64,000 bases of DNA from Leishmania infantum JPCM5. Its lineage: Eukaryota; Euglenozoa; Kinetoplastea; Trypanosomatida; Trypanosomatidae. Location of the stretch: assembly GCF_000002875.2 (NCBI RefSeq), contig NC_009397.2, positions 554,032 through 618,031 of the forward strand, read 5' to 3'. Positions 9,863-19,200 of this stretch are shown here, in pieces (position 1 is the stretch's first letter; each line of letters begins with the position of its first letter). The position numbers and the translations under genes were made by a program. The notes under the pieces were generated by a model that ran no database searches, was not told where the DNA came from, and saw only the letters and a program-made list of their open reading frames with translations.

Positions 9863-10501
9863 TTACCAGATCGTTGCCACTGTGCCAAGGAAGGTGTCGA
9901 AGTTAAAGAGCACCTGGCCGCTGCGGTCTCGATCACAGTAGGCGAACGCGTCGCGCGCTTGCGCCATAAAGATAGAGAGCTCGATGTAGTCGTCGAAGCC
10001 GAGCGGGCCGCGGTGCTGTCGGTCAAACTTGCGCATGACAGCCTGCAAAGTCTGCTCGCTGAGGACGAAGCCACTGAGCCGGAAGGCCTCGAGCGTCTCT
10101 CTACTGTCGAGACGTCCGTCACCGCTGGTGTCGCGTTGGCGGAAGCCTTGCTGCATCGCGGCAATGAACTCGTGGAGGTGGGCAAACTCCTCCATGGTGA
10201 TGGTGCCACTGCGGTCGAGGTCGTAGCGGGCTAGCAACTTCTCGGTCGTGCCAAGGCTAAACCGGAAGCCGGCGCTGGAGAGGGCAGCGTTTAGCTCGGC
10301 CACATCGATGCGACTATTATGGTCACTGTCCACCGCCTCGAACCAACTGACTAACTCTGGTGGCGCTCGATTCTGCGGCGGCGCGTACGCGCCACCGCCA
10401 AGGGAGCCGGCAGTGGCGGGTTGCTACCCGCCGTACATCGGATTCGCCCTGTAGCCCTGACGGGCTTGGGGGTACCCGTAGCCTGGGTAGATATCCGCCA
10501 T
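9863..10501 (-). pseudogene. Penta-EF-hand protein with in-frame UAG (codon 26)
   Basis: An ALG-2-like PEF calcium-binding protein. ATG at 10499-10501 opens a Gly/Tyr/Pro-rich tail (MADIYPGYGYPQARQGYRAN), as usual for PEF proteins. An in-frame TAG at 10424-10426 interrupts it after 25 codons. The same frame then continues without further breaks for 186 codons to TAA at 9863-9865: GGGAYAPPQNR linker, then EF loops DSDHNSRIDVAE, DLDRSGTITMEE, DTSGDGRLDSRE, DRQHRGPLGFDD and DRDRSGQV, the fifth being the dimerisation EF hand of the family. It is a tandem paralogue of the gene at 11797-12501. No upstream in-frame ATG lies between the stop and EF1, so re-initiation would lose EF1. It may be a recent nonsense allele, a base error (CAG to TAG) or a readthrough gene. 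The rest is not decayed. Confidence 0.75.
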
Positions 10502-11796
10502 TGTAGAAGTGGAGTAGACGGGTGGGGCGACGTGGAGGAGGAAGGAGGGGATGGGGGCGACAGCGCGCGCGTGTGGGCTTCCGTGTGAGGAGGGCGAGGC
10601 GGGGGGAGAGGAGGGGGAGTTGGACTGGCAAGAGAGGTAAAGCGCCGATGCGTGCGGCGGTGCAGACAGCAGTTGCACGAATGGAGCTGCAAGCGTAGCC
10701 TCATCTTCTGTGTGTGCGTGTGGGTGTGTGTCTGTGCCGAGGAGGGTGGGGGCGGGGCGGGGGGAAAATGTGCGGAAGAAAGGCGAAAAAGGGAAGGGGC
10801 ACTCCGCCGCGTCAACTACTCGCAAAGTACACTCACCCACCAACCACGTGCGCGCTCTCACGCCAGTGTAGACAGTGCCACAAGCGGTGCGGTGGCAACG
10901 GAGCGTTCATCGAACACCGGTCCCTCATCGATTTCGCTCTTGCACGGAGGGGTCGAGGGAGTGGACTGGTGTGCTCGTGCTCCATGTAAGGCGCAACGCG
11001 CGTGCTGCGTTTCCCGTTGCTCACCTAGCATGTATGCGCGTCAGCTAGTTCGTTTTCTGTTGGCGGCTGTGCTTGTGTATTTCGTGCGTTCGGTGTCAAT
11101 GGTCCCTATCTGCTGCCGCCGGCCCGCCTTCCCTCTTCCCATGCTATTCCGCACGAAACAGTCCGTTGGCGAATGCGTCGGTGTGTCTCCTGCCCACAAA
11201 GGTCCGTCACCCGCAACGAATGCACGGCCGCATCCCTTTCGAGCCCCACTCGCGACCCCCCTTCCCTCCTCCCACCACCACCCCCAACACACGGAGAGAG
11301 TGCGTGAGGAGAGACGGAGAAGGAGGCAAATCGGTAACGAGATTCCCACAAACGCGAAGGGCAACAAGAAAGGGAAAAGGGAGAGCAGAAGAGGTAAGGG
11401 GGAGGAGGGGGCTTGTGCAGAGGTGCGATCCCGTGCGCGTGCACGAGTTAATGCGCGCGTGCCTGCGACAGGGAGAGAGGGAAGAGGAGGGAGGCAAGCG
11501 AGAGGGGCTGGTCAGACTCGGCTGCCCATCACACAAAAGATGGAAGAGGACAACGAAAGGAAACACACAGTGCGGAGGAGATGCCGCACTCCAATAGCAC
11601 AAAAAAAAAGAAAAGCGAAGCGCCAAGGGGAGAGCGCCCACAATCTCGACCCGACCAACACGTCAGACACACAGACACAGAAAGAGAGAGAGCGGCGGAG
11701 AGCCAGAGGAATGCCCTTACCTCCTCCTCCCTTCGTCCCTCCCCTCCCCTCCCCGCCGTGACTCACCCACTCGCAACTCCGGCGGGCTTCACTGGC
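10502..11796. other. Spacer between the two PEF genes
   Basis: About 1.3 kb with no convincing gene. Open frames on both strands are composed of Arg/Pro/Ser-rich low-complexity sequence. The stretch 10521-10630 is purine-rich on the plus strand, hence a pyrimidine tract on the transcribed strand just upstream of the left PEF start, as expected for trans-splicing. 11260-11500 and 11560-11700 are also purine-rich. Confidence 0.5.
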
Positions 11797-12501
11797 CTAC
11801 AGGATGGAGACGCTACCACCGATGAAGGTGTCAAAGGTGAATGTGACCTGCCCCGTGCGTTCGCGGTCGTAAAAGGCGAAGACGTTGCGCACCCTACAAA
11901 TGAAGATGGATAGCTCGACGTAATCATCGAAGCCGAGGCTGCCGCGGCGCTGCCGGTCAAACTTGCGCATCAAGGCCTGGAACGTCTGCTCCGAGACTTG
12001 ATAGCCGCTCGAGACGAGGGCGGCGCGCACTTCGTTGCTGTCGAGCCGACCATCGCCGCTGGAGTCGCGCTTGCGGAAGCCCTCCCTCATGCTCAAAATG
12101 AAATGATGGAGATCTTTGAACTCGTTGAAGGTGATCTCGCCGCTATGGTTTTTATCGTACATGTGCAGCAACTTCTCCGTCGTGGCGAGGCTGAACGGCA
12201 CGCCGGCGGACGACAGGGCCGCGTTCAGCTCCGGTACGCTGATGGCGCCGCTGCCATCCGTATCGACCGCGCGGAACCACTCCATCAGCTCTTGGTTGTC
12301 GTTCATGTGCCGAGCTGAAGGGGCGTACACGCCGGTGGAGGTCGGCATCGGTGGCTGTGCGCCGCCGTAGGCGCTTTGGGCGTTGTACGGCAGCGGCGTC
12401 GTCACAGGCGGGTGGCCGTGGGCCCCTGCCACCGCAGGAGGCTGGCCGTATTGCGTGGGCGGCTGAGTGTAGCCGGGGTTTGCGTTATACGGGTATGCCA
12501 T
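11797..12501 (-). CDS. Penta-EF-hand (ALG-2-like) calcium-binding protein
   Basis: A 234-residue protein, ATG at 12499-12501, TAG at 11797-11799. The N-terminal ~70 residues are a Pro/Gly/Tyr/Gln-rich flexible arm (MAYPYNANPGYTQPP). Five EF hands follow: DTDGSGAISVPE, DKNHSGEITFNE, DSSGDGRLDSNE, DRQRRGSLGFDD and DRERTGQVTF. The first and third have canonical Asp/Gly/Glu ligands, the fourth is degraded, and the fifth pairs with a partner in family structures, so the protein is expected to dimerise, possibly with its paralogue. PEF proteins bind calcium and then expose hydrophobic surfaces that recruit Pro-rich partners in ESCRT, membrane repair or secretory traffic. Which role applies here is not shown. 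It lies 1.3 kb upstream of its UAG-interrupted twin. Confidence 0.92.
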   Translation of the reverse strand: MAYPYNANPGYTQPPTQYGQPPAVAGAHGHPPVTTPLPYNAQSAYGGAQPPMPTSTGVYAPSARHMNDNQELMEWFRAVDTDGSGAISVPELNAALSSAGVPFSLATTEKLLHMYDKNHSGEITFNEFKDLHHFILSMREGFRKRDSSGDGRLDSNEVRAALVSSGYQVSEQTFQALMRKFDRQRRGSLGFDDYVELSIFICRVRNVFAFYDRERTGQVTFTFDTFIGGSVSIL

Positions 12502-13483
12502 GGTGATGCGAACGCGGACTAGACGAGATGCAAGCGACAAGGGAGCTGCTCGTGGACGAAGAGGAAAGAGAAGGAGAGAGGATGGGCGGGAGGGAGGACA
12601 AGAGCGAGAACATGAAGAGCACAGAAAGGGGGTGAGGGCGGGGCGAGGGACGGCGTATAGAAGCAGCACCAATGCACACGCCTCAATGCACCCCCGCATA
12701 CGTTAGAGAAGCCGACAACTACTCATCGCGTTCGCGCAGGTGTGCACGTGCACGTCTGTATGTACGCTACGTGCATCACGGGCGAGTTCGCGCTTGAGTC
12801 TTGTTCTCGTGTTGAGTGCGCACGTTGGTGGATAGGTTGGCCGCGCCCTCCTGGGGAAACCGAGTTGGGGGGGGGGGCGGCGGCGGTGGTGGTGATGGTG
12901 GTGTTCGTGTAATGGGATAGGGGTACAAACGAAAGGAGCATGAAGATGCTGCGGATGATGTGGGATAAGAAGGGAGTAGGGGAAGGTGGAGGAGAGGGCG
13001 CCAGGCACTTCAGCCGCGTCCTGTCCTCTAGGGTTGTGTTTAACGTCGTTTGTTTCGTGAGAAGGGTGCGGGATGCGAGGCAGCGTCATGCAAGCAACAC
13101 GGCCGTCTCTTCTCTCTTCATGCTTCTCGTGCACGCAATGGCGGATGGCGAGTGCGCGTGATTCTGGTGCGCGACACAATCGGAAAAACCACGCACACCC
13201 ACACCCACACCCCCACACACACATGAATGAAAACTCTACATCCTTGGATACACGCGAGCGGCAGGGCGACGGCGGGGGGGGGCCGAGGGCAGCCAAAGTG
13301 GCAAAGGTGCCGCCACTTCATGGAGAGAGAGGGGGACCACATCCGGCGGCTCATCGCTCGCCGACGCCCCACGGCTCCTTCTCTGCCAGAGGTGGGGCGG
13401 CTGAACAGACAAGCATTCCCCCCCCCCACCACCACCACCACCATCCCTCCACATACGTGGCAGCTGATCCGCACCGTTACGCC
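12502..13483. other. Intergenic spacer
   Basis: No gene seen in about 1 kb between the right PEF gene and the 3' end of the HECT gene. It contains a G run followed by GGC/GGT triplets near 12865-12905, a (CA) patch at 13190-13222 and a poly-C run followed by CAC triplets near 13418-13442. The last two lie in the 3' flank of the HECT gene. Confidence 0.5.
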
Positions 13484-14175
13484 TCACCGGAGATGAGAGA
13501 AGTCCTCGAAGAGGTCGTCCTCGTCGCTGCTGACGCGGGCCAGGCTGGGCCCGACTTCTTGCTGCGCCACGTCCGTGTCGTGCACGCGGAAGTCCGCATC
13601 AATATCGACACACTGCTCAATCGCAAACAGAAGCTTCTGCGCCATGACCGACGTGGAGCTGTAGCAGGGCAGACGCAGCCAGTAGAAGCACGTCGAGGCT
13701 TGCGGCAAGCGCGTGTCGTCACAGAGGGAGAAGTCAACGCCGTCCTCGACCATCCCGTCGCCACCCTTCGACTCCTGCTGTCGGCATCGCTCCTGCATGC
13801 CGAGCGGCGAGAGCAGTGAGGCTGGCGCGTGAGACTGCCCCCCGCTGCCGCTGCCCCGGACCGGCTGTAGTTGACCTGGCTGCAGGGCAGGCGGCGGCAC
13901 CATGCGCGACACCGCCTGGGGTGGAGGAGGCGTGAAGCCGAGCTGCGGCGGTGACGGCGGCAGTGTATTGCTTCCGGTGTTGCTGCTGGGGCGGCTCTGC
14001 GCGAGCGTGTTGTGGCGCACAAAAGAGGTGCCGCACCGCTGTTCGCTGCTCGGCGGCGGCTGCGGCGTCATCACTGCCGTTGTCGTGTCGTGCGAAGGGG
14101 AAGTGACCACGCGTTGCCGACGATGTGGAGAGGCAGACTGCAGCGACGGTGCTGCTCGGTCCGGCGTTATAGGTG
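13484..14175 (-). CDS. HECT ubiquitin ligase, C-terminal fragment (C-lobe)
   Basis: This is the 3' end of the giant HECT gene that starts at 31160. It ends at TGA 13484-13486. It begins in a Pro/Gln/Ser-rich linker and then carries the HECT C-lobe with the active-site motif LPQASTCFYWLRLPCYSS. The catalytic Cys codon is 13688-13690. After it comes KLLFAIEQCVDIDADF and an acidic tail. The motif and the helix after it resemble HERC1/HERC2 more than NEDD4-type ligases. The frame ends at about 14175, where the assembly switches strand. The first 298 bases on its upstream side (13878-14175) are repeated inverted at 15505-15802. With the middle piece turned round, this fragment joins in frame to the rest. 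Confidence 0.9.
13878..14175 (-). repeat. Inverted duplicate, left copy (contig-end overlap)
   Basis: Identical by eye, without indels, to the reverse complement of 15505-15802. It encodes the Pro-rich HECT linker in both places. It ends exactly where the reading strand flips, which is what overlapping contig ends look like when one contig is placed backwards. Confidence 0.9.
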
Positions 14176-14181
14176 TGGATG

Positions 14182-14536
14182 GCGGCCTCGACGCGGCCAC
14201 GCTGCAACCGCACCTGATGGCCCTGCTTCTCTTTGGGCACCTCTCCACCCTCCTCTACCCATTCGCCCACCCTGCCGCTCTGCCGGTGACAGTCGAAAAC
14301 GCGCCGTTGGGCAGCAGCTGGGCCTTCAGCGAGCTGCAGGAGACGCTGCGGGCGTGCCAGCGGTATGCCCCGCCGTGGGCGTCGCTGCGAGCGCTGCAGT
14401 GGTCGCTGGACGCCTCGAACGGTGCGGGCAACGCGGTGCGACTCAGCGTGAACCGGCGCAAGGCACTGACAGTGGTGCGGGACAGCACCGCCTCCGCCGT
14501 GCGCCGGCTTCGCGACAGCCTTTTCGGCCAGGTGTA
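14182..14536 (+). repeat. Inverted duplicate, partner of 15904-16258
   Basis: Reverse complement of 15904-16258 over 355 bases with no indel and one mismatch that I noticed (the G/C in FGQV near the contig edge). It encodes the residues just before the HECT N-lobe. Confidence 0.9.
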
Positions 14537-15802
14537 CCAGCTGCTCGCCAGCAAGCCTCCTGAGTTCTTCATCACGAGCAAGAAGCTGTGGACCGTCTCC
14601 TTCTATGGCGAAGGCGCCGATGACGTTGGCGGCCCATATCGCGAGTGCCTCACGCAGATGTCTGCGGAGCTGATGAGTACCTCCCTCGCCCTCTTCTTGC
14701 CCAGCGCCAACATGGCCAGCGAACTTGGGGAGGTGCGGGACAGCTACGTCGTCAACCCGCTCTGCGCGCCACCGCTGGAGCTGCACATGTACCGCTTTAT
14801 AGGGCGACTGATGGGCGGCTGCCTGCGTGGTGGAGAGCCGCTTTCGCTCTACCTGTCCAGCGCACTCTGGAAGTACCTGGTGGGGGAGGCGGCGGACGAC
14901 ACAGACATGGCCCGCATTGACATGGCCACGCTGAACGCGCTCGGCTATGTGGAGCAGCTGGCTGGTTTTCCGTCGCCGAGGGGGGCTCTCGGAGGCAGCG
15001 GCGACGGCGACGACGCCGTGCGTGACGAGGAGCTCGCCGAGCTCTGCCCTCGCGGGTTTTCGCTTCTGAATGACGCCGGCGTAGTGGAAGAGCTCGTGCC
15101 GGGCGGGGAGCAGATCCCGGTCACGGTCGCCAGCGCCGACCTCTACACACGCCTTGTGCGAGAGCATAAGCTGTACCGCACAGGGGCGGCGCAGCTCCGC
15201 GCGCTGCAGCAGGGCTTCCACGAGGTGGTGCCGCTGTGCAGCGTATCGGGGCTCAAGTGGTACGAACTGGAGGAGCTCGTGTGCGGGCAGTGCGACTACG
15301 ACCCGGATGCGCTGCTGGACGCGGCCCGGTACGAAGGGCTGTCCCCCACCGACGTCCGCGTTAGGTTTCTCCGTAGCGTCCTCCGCGGATTCACGCGGCA
15401 CCAGCGCGCCCTCTTCATGCGCTTCGTCAGCGGGCGAGAGCGCCTGCCGCCCGGGATGCATCTGAAGATCATGCCAGACGACGCGCCACGTGTGGCGCCC
15501 ATCCCACCTATAACGCCGGACCGAGCAGCACCGTCGCTGCAGTCTGCCTCTCCACATCGTCGGCAACGCGTGGTCACTTCCCCTTCGCACGACACGACAA
15601 CGGCAGTGATGACGCCGCAGCCGCCGCCGAGCAGCGAACAGCGGTGCGGCACCTCTTTTGTGCGCCACAACACGCTCGCGCAGAGCCGCCCCAGCAGCAA
15701 CACCGGAAGCAATACACTGCCGCCGTCACCGCCGCAGCTCGGCTTCACGCCTCCTCCACCCCAGGCGGTGTCGCGCATGGTGCCGCCGCCTGCCCTGCAG
15801 CC
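14182..15802 (+). CDS. HECT ubiquitin ligase, internal fragment (N-lobe), inverted in assembly
   Basis: A plus-strand frame that belongs in the minus-strand HECT gene. It starts with a segment also present at 15904-16258 in the opposite orientation (LDAATLQPHLMALLLFGHL through DSLFGQV). It then carries unique sequence, 14537-15504, encoding the HECT N-lobe: FFITSKKLWTVSFYGEGADD, VGGPYRECL, MYRFIGRLMGGCLRGGEPLS, SGLKWYELEELVCGQCDYD, VLRGFTRHQRALFMRFVSGR and LPPGMHLKI. It ends in the Pro-rich linker that is duplicated at 13878-14175. These motifs are typical of HERC1-type HECT N-lobes, which bind the E2. Nothing suggests an independent gene: there is no start, no stop, and both ends are duplicates of the neighbouring pieces. 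Confidence 0.9.
15505..15802 (+). repeat. Inverted duplicate, partner of 13878-14175
   Basis: Reverse complement of 13878-14175, 298 bases, ending directly at the run of N. Same Pro/Gln-rich linker coding sequence. Confidence 0.9.
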
Positions 15803-15903
15803 NNNNNNNNNNNNNNNNNNNNNNNNNNNNNNNNNNNNNNNNNNNNNNNNNNNNNNNNNNNNNNNNNNNNNNNNNNNNNNNNNNNNNNNNNNNNNNNNNN
15901 NNN
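15803..15903. other. Assembly gap (N run)
   Basis: About 100 N, a scaffold gap. Given that the flanking pieces overlap once the left contig is reversed, the gap probably hides no sequence at all. Confidence 0.95.
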
Positions 15904-16258
15904 TACACCTGCCCGAAAAGGCTGTCGCGAAGCCGGCGCACGGCGGAGGCGGTGCTGTCCCGCACCACTGTCAGTGCCTTGCGCCGGTTCACGCTGAGTC
16001 GCACCGCGTTGCCCGCACCGTTCGAGGCGTCCAGCGACCACTGCAGCGCTCGCAGCGACGCCCACGGCGGGGCATACCGCTGGCACGCCCGCAGCGTCTC
16101 CTGCAGCTCGCTGAAGGCCCAGCTGCTGCCCAACGGCGCGTTTTCGACTGTCACCGGCAGAGCGGCAGGGTGGGCGAATGGGTAGAGGAGGGTGGAGAGG
16201 TGCCCAAAGAGAAGCAGGGCCATCAGGTGCGGTTGCAGCGTGGCCGCGTCGAGGCCGC
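15904..16258 (-). repeat. Inverted duplicate, partner of 14182-14536
   Basis: The start of the right-hand contig, repeated in reverse complement at 14182-14536. In the correct order the two copies are one sequence. Confidence 0.9.
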
Positions 16259-19200
16259 TGGCAGTGCAGAGGTCGCGCTGCTGATGCCTCTGCGAGACGG
16301 CGCGGCTCGGCGTGACGGCGTTGACATCCAGGTCGCGAGGAGGCGCAACCGATGCGTTTGGGTTTTCAAGGCTCTGCGCTGCACCGTGAACACCGTAGAG
16401 GGACGGCATCGTGTAGCTGCGCAGGCTGGTGGGGTGCAGCTCTTGCACCTTACTCGCGTAGTAAAGCAGCTTCTGCAGCGCCACGGCGTCCACCGGCTTG
16501 TATAGCCTCTCCTCCTTTCTCGGCTGCCTGGCGGCGTCCCCCCTGTCGTGGAGTGGGTGCATGCGAAAACGGGCGGCGGCCTCACCATCGGGCACGACGA
16601 TCATCTCCACCAACGCGTCGTGTACCGCGCTGGCACCTCCAAGTGCCCGGAAGTCGCCACCATTCGTCGGTGGAAAGAGAAGCTCCTCTTCGTTCCACAG
16701 ACACACGAGCGACGACTTGGGCTCCAGAAGAATGGCCGGCACCAGCCCGTGCGTCTCGCTCATGCACACATCGCGGAAGAGCGCCGTCGCAGTTGCGTCT
16801 TGGGTGGAAGTCGCGGATGCAGCGGCAGTGGCTTCGAAGGGCTCCGAGTTGCCGCGCGTGCCACTCAGCCCAGCGACATTGCCACCTCCCCGCCCACCAC
16901 CCCCGACGGCGCCGCTCCCGTGTGCCGCCTTCAGGAACTCGCCGTTGACGCTGAAGCTCACTGTGCCGGCCTCGCAGTCAAGCAGGCACCCGACGACGTC
17001 GCCGCACTTCCATACACGACGGGCAAGGCTGACCTGGTGCTTGTTGTGCCGTGCGATCATGCGGCCGGCATCGAAAACCCACGAAGGCCCGTCGCCCCAG
17101 AGCTGCACGCGACTCGGCGAGGTTGGGGAGGCGATGGCCGCATCCCTGTTGCTCGCTGAACCGCCGGGAGCGCCGCCACCGGCGCTGCCGATGAGCCCCG
17201 CCAGGCCGGCGCCTCCTCTCCCACCACTGCCCTGCTCCTCAAGCGACTTGCACGCGTGCCAGCCGACGCTGAAAGTCGGTTCCGTCGGCAGCACCACCTC
17301 GAAGTACCAGCGGCCCGATGTGACGGCCACGCTGCCGAAGAGAAGGCTCGCCGCGTCGTCCGTCTTGCACTCACGCGACGTGACGAGCTTCGCGTTGGAG
17401 TCCGAGGACAGGAGGACGACATCCAGCGGGCCTTGGCGACCCTGCGTGAAGCGTGTCAGGTGCTGGCCCACCAGCGGAATGACAGGGCTGGGAAGAAGAA
17501 GACGGGCAGGCTGTCCAGCGCGGGTCGCGGCTGCTACGGTGGCCGAGGCAAGGGGTGCGCTGACCTCATCCGCCAGAACCACCTTCCACACCCGGCACGC
17601 CTCCTCGTTGATGTAGATAGACAAGTCCACCGGGAGACACCCCGGCGGCGGCGTGCTGGCGAAACCCGTGGCGCCAAAGTTTACCTCGCAGCTGGCCTCC
17701 CCTGTGCACGTGATGACGGGGAAGACGGCGACCCGCGCGGCGCGCTGCTCTTCCGAGAGGAAGGTATCGCTGAACTCGGAGACGAGACGGCCGTTGTGCA
17801 GGCAGCACAGCTTGTTTTGGCGCAAGTCCAGCACAAAGCCAATGACGTCGTCCATCTTCCACCGCGTACGGGGGCTCGACTCCACCGCGTAGCCACGGCA
17901 GAGCCGCATGGCACGGCCTCCGTCGAAACCCCACGACTCACCGTCGCTGCCCAGGAACCCGTCTCGCCCCTCTGCGTGCGCACCGCTGCCGGTGGCGCTA
18001 CTGCTGCTGTGTGTTGGCACGCACCGCTCCGTCGCAACTCCAACGAGGATGTTGGAGGGCAGCTTGTTGCCCCCGGCCAGCGTGGCAGCGGTGTGCTCGG
18101 CGCGGCTAATGTTCGCCACGTAGACCTCCCAGTAGAACATGCCGGTTGTCAAGCCGACAGTGCTACGCACGGTCGTTACACTGCGTGCGGCTCCGTCGCG
18201 CGCTGCGAACGGGTTCTGCTCTTCGCCATGCTCCTTACCCGCGCAGGTGGCGCGCACCACCCAGAGCCCGTTGCCCTTGCGTGACACGCCGCTTGGATAC
18301 GGTCTGCGAGGGTATTTTTGCGTTGGTTGCGGGTGCTGGTCGTGGCTCTCCGTCGCCGAGGAAAAGGGCGACGAAGATCTGATGCCCGCTGGCCCAGTTG
18401 ATGCTGGCTGCATGGAGACCAGCTCCACCACAAGCGGCGGTGCTTGCGACCTATCACCGCTGCTCGCCGCCGCGGTGGAGGCGCTACTGCCGCCGTTGAG
18501 AGGGCCCTCCTCACCCGCGTGGCTGCCGTCGCTCGGCTCCGGCTCCGGGCTTTCCGTGGTTCCATGCCCGGTCGTCGACGACCCTGCGATCGCCACCGAG
18601 GCGTCGAGCGAGTCCACGTGTGGCATCTCCATGTTTGGCGTGGCTCCCTGCAGCTGGTAGCGGTTCGAGCTCGACGAGTGAGGCGCCAAGAAGAGAGCGC
18701 GAAAGGCGCTGCTGCCTGCGGTGGTAGCGGTCGCCCCCTCCTCGGCGGCCCCATCGCGTCTCCCGCCATTCGGAAGCGCGGTTTGCACGCCCTTGCCTGT
18801 GCTGCCGGCACAAGCGGCGCTTTTGTGCCTCCTCCTCTTCGCATCGGCCAACTGCGATGGCCGGTACACGACGGCGCGCTGCCACATCCCCCACAGACGG
18901 CGCCAGCGGCCCTGGAGTTGCTCCACGTAGCTTCGGCCGGTCCAGGCGCAGTCGGCGTGCACGGCGCTCACCAGCAACCCCAGCAGGCTCTGAACGTACG
19001 GGCTGTAGGTGCCAGTTGACAACGACACAAAAGAACCAATGTCGGAGTCGCTGCTCACGTGCTGGATGATGCTGCAGAGCGGGGTGTTCAGGTGTGACAT
19101 CGCCATGGCGAGGGGCACTTGGTCGTACGGCTGCACCTCTGGCATGTCCCGCCAGAGCCGCATCATCGCCGTCAGGATATGCACAAAGTGCACGCAGTCG

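Noticed and set aside
10652..11761. A 369-codon plus-strand frame between the PEF genes
   Set aside because: Arg/Gly/Pro low complexity, poor third-position bias, no domain, and opposite to the transcribed strand.
13734..15668. A 644-codon minus-strand frame
   Set aside because: It is the antisense of the inverted HECT block and passes from one orientation to the other. The composition is Arg/His/Gln noise.
14176..15903. A genuine inversion polymorphism or a duplicated second HECT gene
   Set aside because: Both ends of the block are exact overlaps with their neighbours and the phase is restored on reversal, which is simpler as a scaffold error.
13902..16505. One long plus-strand frame through the HECT region and the N run
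   Set aside because: It is open only because the inverted contig and N are read through. Its left and right parts are antisense of the real minus-strand gene.
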